From NCBI RefSeq assembly GCF_002099425.1, contig NW_018344185.1, positions 2,805,001 through 2,869,000 of the forward strand: 64,000 nt of DNA, in the 5' to 3' direction. The DNA is from Phascolarctos cinereus. Taxonomy: Eukaryota > Chordata > Mammalia > Diprotodontia > Phascolarctidae. Shown here one piece after another: positions 44,940 to 57,584 of this stretch (positions are counted from its first letter, which is position 1; every line of letters starts with the position of its first letter). The notes under the pieces are model-generated. The model was given only the letters and a program-made list of their open reading frames with translations, did no database searches and had not been told where the DNA came from. The position numbers were made by a program, and so were the translations under genes.

Positions 44940-45120
44940 GACTGAAGGGAAGAAAAAGATCATTTTTTAGGCATTATGCCCTAGGCATTGGGGATTCAAA
45001 ACCAAAAATAGTTCCTGCCCTCAAGGAGCTTACAATTTCTTGGATGGGAACACAGTGAATGCAGATAAGTAAATACAAAAGTAAGGAATATTTCCCTTGG
45101 AGGGAAAGCAGTTCCACTTT
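44940..45120 (-). mobile_element. L2-type tail, minus strand
   Basis: 'gccctaggcattggggattc' and 'tgccctcaaggagcttacaa'. The linked body may continue, decayed, to 46.8 kb. Confidence 0.7.
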
Positions 45121-46079
45121 TAGTATGTGACAGGGTCTCCCATACCTAAGAGGTGGCATGGAACTCCAGTTCTAATAAAGAAATGAAGAGGGCATGTGCA
45201 TGGAGGGCAACTCTTGTACCCAATGGGCTGGTACCTTATTTTGCTACACTTGTGTGGACTACTGGTGAACTGAGGGGCAGAATCTGTTTTCTTCTGCTAG
45301 TGTCTGATGGCTCCATGACAACTCTTTATAGGTCTGTGTGTTGGGGGTGGGGGGAAGTATTTAAAGGCCAGGTAAACAAGGAACTAAACTAACTAAAAAT
45401 GTAGCCATGACTGGTGAACCATTATGAGGCGACAGATCAAGTGAATCAGGAATGAAGCACAAGCGGTAGGATAAAGAAGGATAGACTGTGAGGCCAGGTG
45501 ACTTTTAAAAGTCAGTTCACTGAATCTAAACAGGAAACTTAAGAGGGAGGACCTAGCTCCTCATGGCATAAGTCAATGTCTGGAGCTGGAGAATGGGAAG
45601 CTGGAAAAAACTATAAGGAGGTGGGAGAGTAGAAGTGCAGGTGGAGACTACTGTCAAAAGAAAAGGGCTATGATTCTAAGAGGACCTACTGTGGCATTAT
45701 GAAAGAAGCCATTTTACTGAAACTTTGCTGGTCTACAGACACTAAGGCAGTAATCCTGTATCTTCTTTCTCCTAAAGCTGTTGCCTCAACATGGGAAAAG
45801 TCTGCTTACCTTTCTTTCTTTTTTTTCCAATGTTTTCTTTGTCTTTTTAAACAGTGGAAATCAATAGCATTTTCTGGTCAGGTTGTACTTAGTGGGAATA
45901 TTGTTGAGGGAAGACCCCTGAGGGGGAAACATTCCCAGAGAAGGGGTTCTAAGAAGTAAATAGGTCTCACCCTGAGATTCGGCCAGAATTGTTCTACCTC
46001 TGGTGAAAGATTCAGAGCTAACAAAGATAAGGAGATAATAACCAAGAAGTGATACCACTTCTCTGAGTGGAGATAGTGC

Positions 46080-46780
46080 GTTTACAAATGAGCCCAGGAG
46101 GTGGAGGAATGTATATTCAGCCTCAAAACATAGGTGGGTGTCAGATTGTAAGGAGCCTTAAATGTGAAACAAGAGTTTGTGTCTTATCTGAGAGCCAAAA
46201 GGGAGTCAGTGAAGCTTCCTGAGCAAGGGAGTGACTTAAGAATATCAGTTTGGCAGCTGAATAGAAGAGAGGAGAAAAGTATTCCAGATGAGGGATGATG
46301 GGACATCCATGTGAGGAGAGGAAGGGATAGATGAGGAATTAGAATTGATGAGTCTTGGCAATTGATTAGATATGGGACTGTGTTAGAAACAAAAGAGTTG
46401 AGGATGATTATGAATATGTGAACCTGGGTGAATTGAAGTATGGTAGAATCTTTAACAGAGAGAAGTTAGGAAGAGGGGAGGGTTTGGCAACAACAATGAT
46501 GAATTTTGTTTTGGACATACTAGGTTTAAGATGCCTATGGGACATCCAGCTAGAAATGTCCAATAGGCAGTTGATGGTATACACTCAGAAAAGGGACTAG
46601 CTGAATATAAAGATCTGTGAGTGATCTACATAGAGATGATTCTTAAATCCATTGGAGCTGATGAAATCACCAAGAAGCAGAAAGAGAGAAAAGAGAGCTT
46701 AAGTAAGACAAAGACCAGGGGTGGTCCAACACATAGGGGTGAATCATGGATAATGGGATAGAGAATCATAAGTGACCTTG
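46080..46780 (-). mobile_element. L2-linked ancient repeat body
   Basis: 'gtaaggagccttaaatgtga', 'ttttgttttggacatactag', 'gggacatccagctagaaatg': same phrase series as the body at 4-6 kb and 14.6-15.1 kb. Confidence 0.55.
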
Positions 46781-46795
46781 CTCTGGGTATATTAT

Positions 46796-46880
46796 AATAC
46801 CTAGATAATTAGTATAGTACTATAGTACTGTATGATAGGGAATATAGTATATTCCCTAGGTATATTGTAATACCTAGGGA
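46796..46880. repeat. AT-rich palindrome cluster
   Basis: AGTACTATAGTACT (46,816-46,829) is a perfect 14-bp palindrome. TAGGGAATATA and TATATTCCCTA (46,836-46,846 and 46,848-46,858) are perfect 11-bp inverted arms around one base. The phrase 'taatacctag' occurs twice, on either side. Confidence 0.85.
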
Positions 46881-47013
46881 ATTAGTTTGAGTTAGGTGAG
46901 AACTAAAAACAACATACTTCAAATTATAGTGTGTAGATACTTCTCAAGTCATGTCCAGAAAGCTTCAAAGGACTATTCTCAGTGGAAAAATGCAGTGTTG
47001 AAAAATGTAGGCT

Positions 47014-50000
47014 TGGGGTGCAGCCAAGATGGTAGAGAAAAGGCAGCTACTCACTTGAGCTTTTCCCCAAACCTCTCTGAACATCTTTAAATAATGCCAT
47101 AAAACAGTTCCTGGAGCAGCAGAACCCAAAAAAGGAGAGGGTGAAATAATTTTCAAGCCAAAGACAACTGAGAAGTTCAACAGAAAAGGTCTATCACACC
47201 TAGGTGAAAGTGGAGCACAGTTCAGTGCTCCAGCACAGACCCAGCCCCAGGAAACCAGAAGCAGGTCTTGGGAGCCACTGAATCGATAGTGGCAGAGGCT
47301 GCTTCTAGAACTCTCAGCTCACAGATGGTAAGGGAGTCAAACAACTGGTCAGAGGAAGATTACAGAGTTCTCTCTGCTAGCACTGAGGCAGAACTCTGTT
47401 GCTTTGCTCATACTTGGATCCAGGTCACAGTTCTGAGAGTCCCAGGGTGAAAAGGAGCACTAGCACACCAGAGCTTGCAGCTACAGCAGTGTGGGAACCC
47501 TCCTCACAGTTCCAGGGCAGAAAAGCGTACTCACAGACCACAGCACAGGCCAGGAGAGTAGGAACATCTCTCCTTAGGTCATACCACCCTGGAAGAATTG
47601 AAAACTTACAAGTCCCTAGAAGTATCTCTGAAAACAGCTGCACAAAACCCCTGAAGCTTAGTGCAGCCTCCACCCTGGAAGCAGAGCCCTACTTTAACGA
47701 AGAGTTAAAAGTCAAGAAATAAACTGGAAAAATAAACAAACAACAGAAAAAAATCTGACCACAGAAAGTTACTATGGGGACAAGAAAGCTCAAAACACAC
47801 AGTCAGAAGAAGGTAACAAAGTCAAAGTTCCAACATCCAAAACTTCCAAGAAAAATATGAATTGGTCTCAGGCCTTGGAAGAGCTCAAAGAGGCTTTTGA
47901 AAATCATGTTAGAGAGGAAGCGGAAAAATTGGGAAGAGAAATGAGAGTAATGCAAGAAAATAATGAAAAACAAATCAATAGCTTGGTAAAGAAGACAAAC
48001 AAAAGAATACTGAAGAAAATAACAACTTAAAAATAGACTTACTCAAATGGCAAAAGAGATACAAAAAGCCAATGAGGAGAAGAATTCCTTAAAAAAGTAG
48101 AATTGGCCTAGTGGAAAAGGAAGTACAAAAACTCACTGAAGAAAATAATTCCTTAAAAATTAGACTTGAGCAAATGGAAGCCCATGACTTTATAAAAAAT
48201 CAAGAAACAATAAAACAAAATCAAAAGAATGAAAAAAATAAAAGACAATGTAAACTACCTCACTGGAAAAAACAACTGACCTGGAAAATAGATCAAAGAG
48301 AGATCATTTAAAAATTATTGGATTACCTGAAAGCCATGATAAAAAAAAAAAAGAGCCTAGACATCATCTTTCAAGAAATTATCAAGGAAAACTGCCCTGA
48401 TATTCTAGAAGCAGAGAGTAAAATAGAAATTGAAAGAATCCACCAATCACCTCCTAGAAGAGATCCCAAAATGAAAAGTCCCAGGAATATTATAGCCAGA
48501 TTCCAGAGCTCCCAGTCAAGGAGAAAATATTGCAAGCATCCAGAAAGAAATAATTCACGAATCATGGAGCCACAGTCAGGATAACACAAGATTTAGCAGC
48601 TCGTATATCAAACGATTGGAGGGCTTAGAATATAATATTCTGGAGGGCAAAGGAGCTAGGATTAAAACCAATATTCACCTACCCAGCAACACTGAGTATA
48701 ATCAATCCTCAGGGGGAAAAAAATAGATATTCAATGAAATAGAGCACTTTCAAGCATTCCTGATGAAAACACCAGAGCAAAACAGAAAATTTTACTTTCA
48801 AATATAAGTCTCAAGTGAAGCATAAAAAGGTAAACAGGAAAGGGAAATCATAAGAGACTTAATAAGGTTAAACTGTTTACATTCCTACATGGGAAGATGG
48901 TAGTTGCAACATAAGAACTTTCTCATTATTAGGGCAGTTAGAAGGAGTATATATAGACAGAAGACACAGGTGAGTCGAATATGAAGGGATGATACCTAAA
49001 AAAAATAAAATTAAGGGGTGAGAGAGGAATGTACTGGGAGAAAGGGAAAGAGGTAGAATGGAATAAATTATCTCACATGAAAGAGGCAAGAAAAAGCTTT
49101 TACAGTGGAGGGGAAGAGGGGGCATTTGAGGGGCAGTGATTGAACCTTACTCTCATCAGAATTGGCCCAAAGAGGTAATAACATACATACTCAATTGGGT
49201 ATAGAAATCTATCTTACCCTATAGGAAAGTAGGAGAGGAAGGGGATAAGAGAGAGGGACACTGTGGTGATAGAAAGGAGGGCAGATTGGGGAAGTGAGTA
49301 GTCAGAAGCACAACAGTTTTGAGGAGGAATGGGGTGAAAGGAGAGAGAGAATAGAATAAATGGGGGTGGGGGAATAGGATGGATGGAAATACAGTTAGCA
49401 ATAGTAACTGTGAAAAAAATTTTGAAGCAAGTTTCTCTGATAAAGGAATTATTTCTTAAACATATAGAGAACTGAGTCAAATTTATAAAAATAAGAGCCA
49501 TCCCCCAATTGATAAATGATCAAAAGATATGAACAGTTTTCAGATGAAGTAATCAAAGCTATCTATAGCCATATGAAAAAAATGCTTTAACTCACTGTTG
49601 ATTGTAGAAATACAAATTAAAACAATTCTTAGGTACTACCTTATACCTATTAGATTGGCTAATAGGACCGAAAAGGAAAATGACAAATCTTGGAGGGGAT
49701 GTGGGAAAAATGAGAAATTAATATATTGTTGACGGAGTTGTGAACTGATTCAACCATTCTGGAGAGCAATTTGGAACTGTGCCCAAAGGGCTATAAAAAA
49801 AACCATGTATATACCCTTTGACCTAGTAATTCCACTACTAGGTCTATATCCCAAGAGAGATAAAAAAACAAGAAGGAGAAGGACCTATATGTACAAAAAT
49901 ATTTATAGCAGCTCTTTTCTGGGGTGAAAGAATTAGAAATTGAGGGGATAACCATCAATTGGGGAATGGCTGAACAAATTGTGCTGTGTGATGGTAATGA

Positions 50001-50500
50001 AACACTATTGTGTTATAGAAATGATAAGCAGGATGCTCTCAGAAAAACCTGGAAAGACTTACACGAGCTAATGCAAAGTGAAATGTACTGTGTATGAAAT
50101 AACAGCAGTAATATAAAATGATCAGCTGTGAATGACTTAGCTGTTCTAACCAATACAGAGATCCAAGACAATTCTGAAGGACTTATGATAAAAAATGCTA
50201 TCCATCCCCAGAGAAAGAACTGATGGTGTCTGAATACAGATTGAAGCATACCATTTTTACTTTCTTTATTTTTGTTGAGGTTTTTTTTTTCTTTTGGTCT
50301 ATGTTTTCTTTCACAATATGACTAATGTGGGAATGTTTTACATGACCACACATGTATAACCTATATCAAATTGCTTGCCTTCTCAATAAGGAGGAGTGGG
50401 GAGGGAGGGAGAGTATTTGAAACTCAAAACTTTTAAAAATGAATGTCAAAAATTGTTTTTACATGTAACTGGAGGAAAATAAAATACTATTAATTTTTTA
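47014..50500 (+). mobile_element. L1-derived HAL1-like element, about 3.5 kb
   Basis: Starts like an L1 5' end ('gtgcagccaagatggtagag'). ORF1-like sequence lies at about 47,870-48,830 with a coiled-coil stretch (MEKEVQKLTEENNSLKIRLE from 48,111), in several frames. No reverse-transcriptase or endonuclease sequence follows; instead there is about 0.7 kb of G/A-rich sequence, then an L1 ORF2 C-terminal-like end ('accatcaattggggaatggc' at 49,951) and a 3' end 'ggaaaataaaatactat'. ORF1 without a polymerase is the layout of HAL1 (half-L1). A possible imperfect target duplication is near 46,990 and 50,505 ('aatgcagtgtt', 'aatgcaaagtgtt'). Confidence 0.65.
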
Positions 50501-51534
50501 AAAGAATGCAAAGTGTTAGCATACATTAATAATCACTAATGACCTCATGAACCCTAAAAAGACTTCAGGTCAAATGAATTATTCCAGGTGACAATAGAAA
50601 TCCAGACCAGGCCCTAATTGGTTTAATTTTCTGAGACTTTTTCCATTCTTAACCTTAACATAGTTGATTTTTAGCCTCTCTACACCAACTAAATTGCTCC
50701 AAATAGAATTAAAACAATTATGTGTTGTGGTTTATGGAGTCTTTTCATGTGGAAGGAGAGCTTTATAAAGTGACTGTCTCATTATTTATATAATTAGACC
50801 AATGGAAAGAATTATTCTTTTCCTACCAGATGCAAACCCAGTAGCACTTGCATTTTTTTTTAAACAAGAAATGTTCTGTAAGTTGTTTCATTTGCTATCT
50901 GATCCTGCAGTATTTGAGCTATTAAGAGAAGCTGAGTATAAAATCATGCTTCAGCTTTCAAAAATGATGCTGACAGCTTGTTTTCACTTTGATGTGTTCT
51001 TTACAATTCTGAAGATTCTTTTAAATGCTTCAGGAAAAAACCCAAGAGATTTGTAGCTTAGTAACTTGGACCACATGGCTGAGACACAGTAGAGAGAAAG
51101 GAGAACGTGTTTTTTCAAGTTCTACCCTTTGACAGCACAACACAAAATGTCTGGACGACAACTGGAAAGGTCACTTATCTAGATAAATAGTTCCCAATGC
51201 AATGGAAGTCCATTATAATGAAATAAGCCTCAAATCTTTTTAGTAACAGTCTGTAGGAAAGCCCAGAAGTTAATTCCAAGAAAGCAGCCATCAAAACTTA
51301 GGGCCTCAGATTTCTGTACACAAAGTGTATGGGTTACAAGCAAAGGAAATTAAAGATCCTAATGCAAGGAGAGAAATTTCACATCATAGCAATCATTGAG
51401 ACTGATGCTATGAGACCCATAACTCTGGAATATAGCTTTGGAAGGGTATCGCTTTTCCAAAGGGAATAGGATAGGTAGTATGTGTTTGTAGGGGGTGGAG
51501 CAGGTATAGTAAGATTACTTGTTTATAATTAGGC
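50501..51534. other. HTR5B intron, repeat-poor kilobase
   Basis: No nameable repeat. An 84-codon + strand frame (50,802-51,056) has no domain I recognise and no splice context. Confidence 0.45.
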
Positions 51535-51770
51535 AGTTAGGCAATACATTGGACCACCTGGTCAGAAAGTTCTGAGTTCAAATCTGCCTTCAAACACTTA
51601 CTGTGTGACCCTGGGCAATTCACTAACCCTTGTCTGCCTCAGTTTCCTCATCTTCAAAATGAGATGACAATAATAGTACCTACTTCACAAGATTGTTGTG
51701 AAGATAAAATGAAATATTTGTAAAGCACTTTGTTTAAAGTGCTGTGTAAAGCTATTATTATCGTTATTAG
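51535..51770 (+). mobile_element. MIR/CORE-SINE, nearly full length
   Basis: 'aagttctgagttcaaatctg', 'tgtgaccctgggcaattcac', 'aatagtacctacttcacaag', 'tgaaatatttgtaaagcac'. Confidence 0.8.
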
Positions 51771-51864
51771 AAGAAGAAACCAGGAATGAAAGTAGGGAAG
51801 CACTTGGGTTTTCATAAGACATCATGATATCCCAAAATTGGCAGCCATGAGGTTTCCAAACATA

Positions 51865-51896
51865 TACATATCTATATCTATATCTATAGATGTATA

Positions 51897-51949
<53 letters not shown>

Positions 51950-51957
51950 GTAAGAGT
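51865..51957. repeat. TA / CTATAT microsatellite
   Basis: CTATAT units, a short TG run and then more than a dozen TA units. Confidence 0.92.
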
Positions 51958-53276
51958 GTATGAGAGACTTGGGGGTTGGGAATATTCTTCATTACTACCT
52001 TAGTAGTACCCTTGCTGAAAGCTAATGAAATCTGGCTAATTAATATCAACCTATAATCTGAGAGGGAAGTATACTGGTGGGGGCTTATGTGCTATAGAAA
52101 AAATAACCTCCCAAACCATCTGAGTTGCACTTTAAAACCTAAAGGGGAACAGATAAAAGACATACTCTGGAGACTTAGTCTGATAATGTAAGTGAGTTGA
52201 GAGAATAGCTCCAGAACATGTACTACCTTAGGAACACATTGGTTTCTTATTTTTCAACCAACTTAAGTCAGAATTTTCTTCTAATGTTTGTGTCCATTAT
52301 CCCAAGGGCTGTCTTTGGGCAAATTCCACTTGTCACATGTTCATCAGGTATAGTGGGCTAGATAAAAATTAGCCTACTCAGTGTCTGTACCACTTATCAC
52401 CTCTTCTACCAGAGGTTTTGATTGTAGCAAAATTGCTTCTGCCACAGGTGAAGATCGTAAAATGTGGGATTTTTGTTTTCTTTTAAGAGAGAGGGAGAGT
52501 TTTTCTCTGACTCGGGTTTAAAAAAAAAGTTTGGTTTTTTAAAAATGCCTTTTTTACTTCTCTGGCTTCCTTCTGCACCCTCATCCCTCAAGAATTCTTT
52601 TGCCTAAGGACTTTCTTTACCCCATAACTAGGAAAACCAAAGAGAATTTATATTAACAAGTAGAGATAGCTCAGCAAGGAGTTCTAGGGAAAGGATGAAA
52701 ATTTTTCTATTTGCTATCAAGTGGTGAAGGTGGCATGGGATGAGTGGGTGAGTATTTTCCTTCCTCTCCCAAGAGATTTGCTAAATATTCATTTGGCTAT
52801 GTGCTTTGAAGATTAGCTATTCCGCCTCTTAAATTTCATTTGGCCTTTGGATGATTGGTAGTATCTGTTAATCATGAAAAGGAGATGAGTATCTCTGAAG
52901 CTTTTTGCCAGCATATTTTCACACTCCAAAACAACTTATTTTAGGAAGGAGGCTCAAGGCTGACAAAGGACAAGACAAATTACATGCCAGCAGAATGTTC
53001 ATTTTTCAGGGGTTTGTCTCCCCTAAACGAGCACATTTGTTGTTTTTACCTTAGCCCAGATGATGATGATGAGAATCCTATTTGTTCTGTTGATAGGATC
53101 TTGTACTTTTTTTTCTCTTTCTTTCTTCCTCTGGCAGATGGATTTCATCTATCAGGAAACACAATTATTCTTTTCTTATAAGCTCTCCCTGCCCTTCACA
53201 GTATTTTCAGATTGTTTTGAATGACCCTGGAAAAAATGTAAAACTGGATTGTGTATATTGGGAAGGAATGTGGCTT
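51958..53276. other. HTR5B intron, repeat-poor
   Basis: About 1.3 kb with nothing nameable. Confidence 0.45.
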
Positions 53277-53640
53277 GCCTGTTGAAAGAACACTGGATTA
53301 AGAGGGAAGAGAACTAGAGTCTGATCCCAGCTTGATTATTAACCAGCTGTTTGATTTTAGGTAAATCATTTCCCTTCTCCCCTTCATCATCTATGCATCT
53401 AGGTGGCACAGGGGAGTCAGGAAGACTTGAGTTCAGATATGATCTCAGACACTTACTAGCTGTGTGACAACTAGGCAAGTCATTTAACCTCTGCCTCAGT
53501 TTCCTCAATTGTAAAATGAGCATAATAGCACCTACCTCCCAGGGTTATTGTAAGGACAAATGAGATAATATTTGTAAAGCATTTAATACAGTGGCTGACA
53601 CAAAGCAGGTGCTTAATAAATGCTTATTCCTTCCCTTCCT
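53277..53640 (+). mobile_element. Two CORE-SINE copies
   Basis: 53,277-53,385 ('gaacactggattaagaggga'); 53,395-53,640 with head 'catctaggtggcacagggga', 'cttactagctgtgtgacaac' and tail 'gtgcttaataaatgcttatt'. Confidence 0.75.
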
Positions 53641-53849
53641 CCCTCACCTGTCAAATAGAGATGATAATGCCCCTTTTGCCTATGAATCAACAGGATTTTT
53701 CAAAGATCAGGTGAAAAAAATGCACACAAAAGAACCTTGATAAAGCACTATAGAATATAAGGCAATATTATACCATCATCATTCTTATTGGAAGATGACA
53801 CTTTGGATAGTGATTACTTTGGTATGTGCAGTTGTGGTTTAAAAAAAAA

Positions 53850-53922
53850 CCACATATATAGAAATATATGTGTATACGCACACACATATATATATGTACG
53901 TGTATATATATGTATGTCTAGC
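53850..53922. repeat. TATG/CACA microsatellite
   Basis: Imperfect TATA, CACA and GTAT units. Confidence 0.85.
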
Positions 53923-54084
53923 TCTCCTTTATGGGCCACACACCCCAAAAAATGCTCCTCTGACTGTAGGGTTCCTACTGCTGCCCTTAAAAGCAACTCT
54001 TAAATGATGATAATAATGTTGGCAAGACCTTTGAACTAGAAACAGGAGAGTTCTGTACCTTTCTCTGTAAAGATGGCAACCTCA

Positions 54085-54290
54085 ACTAGGGCATGGTCCA
54101 ACGGAAAGGGATTTGGACTCAGAAGACATATGTTTGAATCCTGACTTTGCCACTCCCTACCTATGGGATTTTGTACAAGTCCTGTTTGTAAAAACTTCTC
54201 TGGGCCTCCATTTCCTTATCTGTAAAAATAGTGGGTTGGACTGGGTGGCCATGGAGGTCTCTTCGAGCCCTGAATCTATGCTTTTGAATA
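54085..54290 (+). mobile_element. MIR/CORE-SINE
   Basis: 'ggcatggtccaacggaaagg', 'gggcctccatttccttatct', 'ggaggtctcttcgagccctg'. Confidence 0.78.
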
Positions 54291-54309
54291 TTTTTTTGTA
54301 GTGGGAATT

Positions 54310-54440
54310 GCCTGAATGGATTCTTAGAATGTAAGCACCTCTCTAGTGGAGATTGTTCCATTCTTTAAATTTGTATCTCCAGCACTCAACATTCTATGTG
54401 CCTGGCTCATAGTAGGCACTTGTTGATTGAATCCATACTT
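54310..54440 (+). mobile_element. L2 tail
   Basis: 'tagaatgtaagcacctctct' and 'tgcctggctcatagtaggca'. Confidence 0.75.
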
Positions 54441-54939
54441 TTTTTGTCTCCCTCATTCCTTTTGATCATAGGCCTACATTAGCAAGACATTTGTCTAGGT
54501 TTTGATATAGAGTCTTTTGCTAGGGAATGTGATGAAGCTATAAAATGATCTCATCTATGAAAGGGCAACATTAAAATGTCATAACCCACTGAGCTAATCT
54601 ATCCAGGTCTGTAGCACAAAGAGTATCCAGAGAAATATATTTACTTCCATCTTAGCAGCTCTGGAGGGCTAGATTATAATGTACCCATCCTTTTAATTTT
54701 AATTTTGTATGATTATTGTTCATGTCCTTTCACATGAATGTTTACCTAGAATGCTGGGGACTTCCCCAAATACTTCTGAAATTACATAGATACCAGTGGA
54801 GTATGGTATGGAATTAAAGCCTCAGAAGAGATGAAGGAAATTGATAGAATGAAAATTTTGCCACACAGCAAAGCTCAAATTTCCTCAAATGAGAGGATGC
54901 TCTTGTAGGATTGGGGTAGATGGGGCAAGGAATGAGTGA
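54441..54939. other. HTR5B intron, nothing recognised
   Basis: No nameable repeat or coding signal. Confidence 0.5.
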
Positions 54940-55125
54940 TATCTCAGCAGGGAGGGTGTCCACTGGCTTTGGAATCAGAGGGTCTGGGTTCAAATCCTAT
55001 CTCTGACACTACCTGTGAGAACCTGAGCAAGTCTCTTACTTTTCCCTGGTCTTCAGTTTCCTCATCTGGAAAATGAGAGGTCCTCTGAGGTCCTTTCTAG
55101 CCCTAAATCTATGATCCTATGAACC
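54940..55125 (+). mobile_element. MIR/CORE-SINE
   Basis: 'gggtctgggttcaaatccta', 'cttcagtttcctcatctgga', 'gtcctttctagccctaaatc'. Confidence 0.82.
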
Positions 55126-56057
55126 ATGCTTGAAGTTTGGCATTCTGCCTTCGTGGTCACACTTGGCCAACTCAACAATGCCCCACCTTCCACAGAGCAG
55201 CAACAAAGGTAGCACAAGGTAAGTTGAGGAATAGGACTCAGACCAAATAGGACTCCAAGATTTCTGGTGTGTGATGGCAAACTTGCCTTCAGTGCCCACA
55301 TTCAGTAAAAGCACATCTCAAGCTTATCGTGGAAGGACCAGTGATTTGGACACGTGTAGGTTGTTTGGTAGGAGTTTTTGAGAAACCAGTTTTATAACAA
55401 GGGCAGCAATTACAAATGTTTAAACAACTTATAATAGACTTTGGGGTTAGATGTGTGACATTCTGGCAACCCATTCTCTTGCAGTGTATGCAGACAATAT
55501 GTCTATTCTCTTATGGTCCTCTAGAAATTCCTACTTTACATCATCTCCCAACAGATTCCAGTGCCAATGTATGATCCTTAATTTTCATTTGTCACGCTGC
55601 TTCTTCCCCAAGCACCACTATGTATCTCTGCCTTTGACTGCTTTAGTATAATTGATTAACAGAAAACATTCTCTCTGGAAACTTCCAGTTGGTGATGAAT
55701 TTCTGCAGTGCAAACATTTTTTTTTTCACTTGAATCTTGGCATATATTTTGTCTGGAGGTCACACATCTAATAAAGTCACCCCCTCTTTAAAATTTAAGG
55801 GACATTAGGTCACAGTGAGTTATCTTTCCATGTCAGTCTGGCCATATATGCCTAACAAAAGAGTTGATTAGCAGCAAAATTGTATTATGTGTAATGTGCT
55901 AGAAATTGACCTTGTAAATGAACTTTTTGAACAACCTTTGCATTATTGAAAGGACCAACAAACAATGGGAAAGTCACTTTCCTGTTCCACTCATATTCTG
56001 GTAATTTTTCAGTTATGTCTTCAGAATGCCTTGAATACATTAGAAACCCTTGAGGTG
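55126..56057. other. HTR5B intron, repeat-poor
   Basis: Nothing nameable in about 0.9 kb. Confidence 0.45.
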
Positions 56058-56063
56058 TATGTA

Positions 56064-56064
<1 letters not shown>

Positions 56065-56095
<31 letters not shown>

Positions 56096-56099
56096 ATGC
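56065..56099. repeat. TG microsatellite
   Basis: About 13 TG units ending in a GCGCATGCG alternating purine-pyrimidine stretch. Confidence 0.93.
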
Positions 56100-56129
56100 G
56101 TGCATCTGGGGTGGAGGAGGTGTTAGGGC

Positions 56130-56330
56130 TTTGTACCTTTCTTAAGTAAGTTACCCTCTCTGAGCCTCTGTTTTCTCATCTATAAAATGAAAGAATTAAA
56201 AGAGATGTTGTTTCCCTTTAGTAAAATGTAAGTACCCTGAGGTCAGGGGTCTTCTGTTTTTGCCTTTACAATACCCAGAAGAGTTCTTGGCATATAGTAC
56301 ATGATTAATAAATGCTTGTGGAATTGATGC
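56130..56330 (+). mobile_element. MIR 3' part followed by L2 tail
   Basis: 'ctgagcctctgttttctcat' then 'cttggcatatagtacatgat'. Confidence 0.65.
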
Positions 56331-56389
56331 TTCCAGATCTAAAATTTTTATAATGATGATACATGATTGGAAAATGTTGTGGGGTGAAC

Positions 56390-56612
56390 TATAACGTGCA
56401 GATCAAAGCATACTTTTTTCACTTTATTTTTTCTTCATTTTTGTTGCAACATAGATAAAATGATTGTTTTGCATGACTTCACATGTATAAGGGGTATCAT
56501 ATTGCTTGCCTTCTCAATGGATGAGGGAGGTACTAGAGGAATAGAGAATTTGAAACCCAAATTTATTTCAAAAGAATATTAAAAATAAATACATTTAAAA
56601 ACAATAGAAAAA
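56390..56612 (+). mobile_element. L1/HAL1-type 3' end
   Basis: 'cagatcaaagcatacttttt' and 'gcttgccttctcaatggatg' match the 3' end of the 47.0-50.5 kb element. Strongly 5'-truncated. Confidence 0.75.
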
Positions 56613-56679
56613 TGTTGTGGGATTTCAGGGTTGTGGAAGGGAGGGCTGGTAATATATTTTCTTCCTTTCATTTACTGTT

Positions 56680-56960
56680 AGGATCATAGCTTCTGAATCG
56701 GAAGGGATCTCCAAGGTGATCTAGTCTAATGCATGTCTGAATAGAAATCCCCTCCACAATTCAACTCAAATCTTTAGTAAGCACCTATTATGTGCCAGGC
56801 ACTGGGCTAAGCACTAGGATACAAGTAAGAAAAGAAAAGACAGTCTTCGCCTTCAAGGAGTTTACAGTCTAATGGGGGAAGATAACACAAAAAAAGAGGC
56901 AGGAAAGTAGTGGCGGGGACATTAAAGTGTACCCAGCATGGGGGGCATCTTTTTCCATGG
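56680..56960 (-). mobile_element. MIR scrap and L2-type tail, minus strand
   Basis: MIR-like to about 56,730 ('gaatcggaagggatctccaa'); from about 56,755 'aagcacctattatgtgccag' and 'ttcaaggagtttacagtcta'. Confidence 0.75.
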
Positions 56961-57044
56961 AGTTGAAACCAGATAGAGCAGCAGATGCAACATCCCAAGC
57001 AAGTAACTAAAGGGCCTGTGCATGAACACTGCAATTTACAAAAA

Positions 57045-57235
57045 CAGCATAATGCAAAGGAAAGAGGACTAGATCTAGTGCCAGAGGACCTAGATTCAAA
57101 TCTTACCTCTGACACCACCTATGTGATCTTGAGCAAGTCATTTCATTTCTCTGTTCTCAGTTTCCTCATCTGTAAAATGAGGGGTTAGACTAAACAGACC
57201 TTCTAAGGTCCCTTTTAGTTCTAGATGCATGATCC
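57045..57235 (+). mobile_element. MIR/CORE-SINE
   Basis: 'gaggacctagattcaaatct', 'cttgagcaagtcatttcatt', 'ggtcccttttagttctagat'. Confidence 0.82.
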
Positions 57236-57427
57236 TCTAACAGAACACTCAGCATCTCTCATTCTATCTTTAGACAGCTACAATTTTTTCGAAGCTTTTC
57301 CTTTCTGTAACTTTGATCCATTCAATCTCATTAAATTAAATTTAGCAAACATTTAGTAAGTGGCTGCCATTTGCAGGATTGATTACTGGAAGAGATACAA
57401 ACTTTAGATAAAGACAAAGGTAAGGAT

Positions 57428-57459
57428 TTTATAGATAGATAGATGATAGATAGATAGAT
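57428..57459. repeat. GATA microsatellite
   Basis: About seven imperfect GATA units. Confidence 0.9.
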
Positions 57460-57580
57460 CTGAAAGGGGGCTTAGAGATCACCTAGTCTGACTCCTCATT
57501 TTATAGGTGAGGAAACTGAGGCAGAGAGATAAAGTGACTTATTTGTATGCCATATAGATAGTAAGTGTCAGAGCCATAGA
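57460..57580 (-). mobile_element. MIR, minus strand
   Basis: 'ataggtgaggaaactgaggc' and 'tagatagtaagtgtcagagc'. Confidence 0.72.
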
Positions 57581-57584
57581 TCAA

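Noticed and set aside
50802-51056. 84-codon frame with a hydrophobic C-terminal half
   Set aside because: No family recognised, no neighbouring exon signals, lies in an intron.
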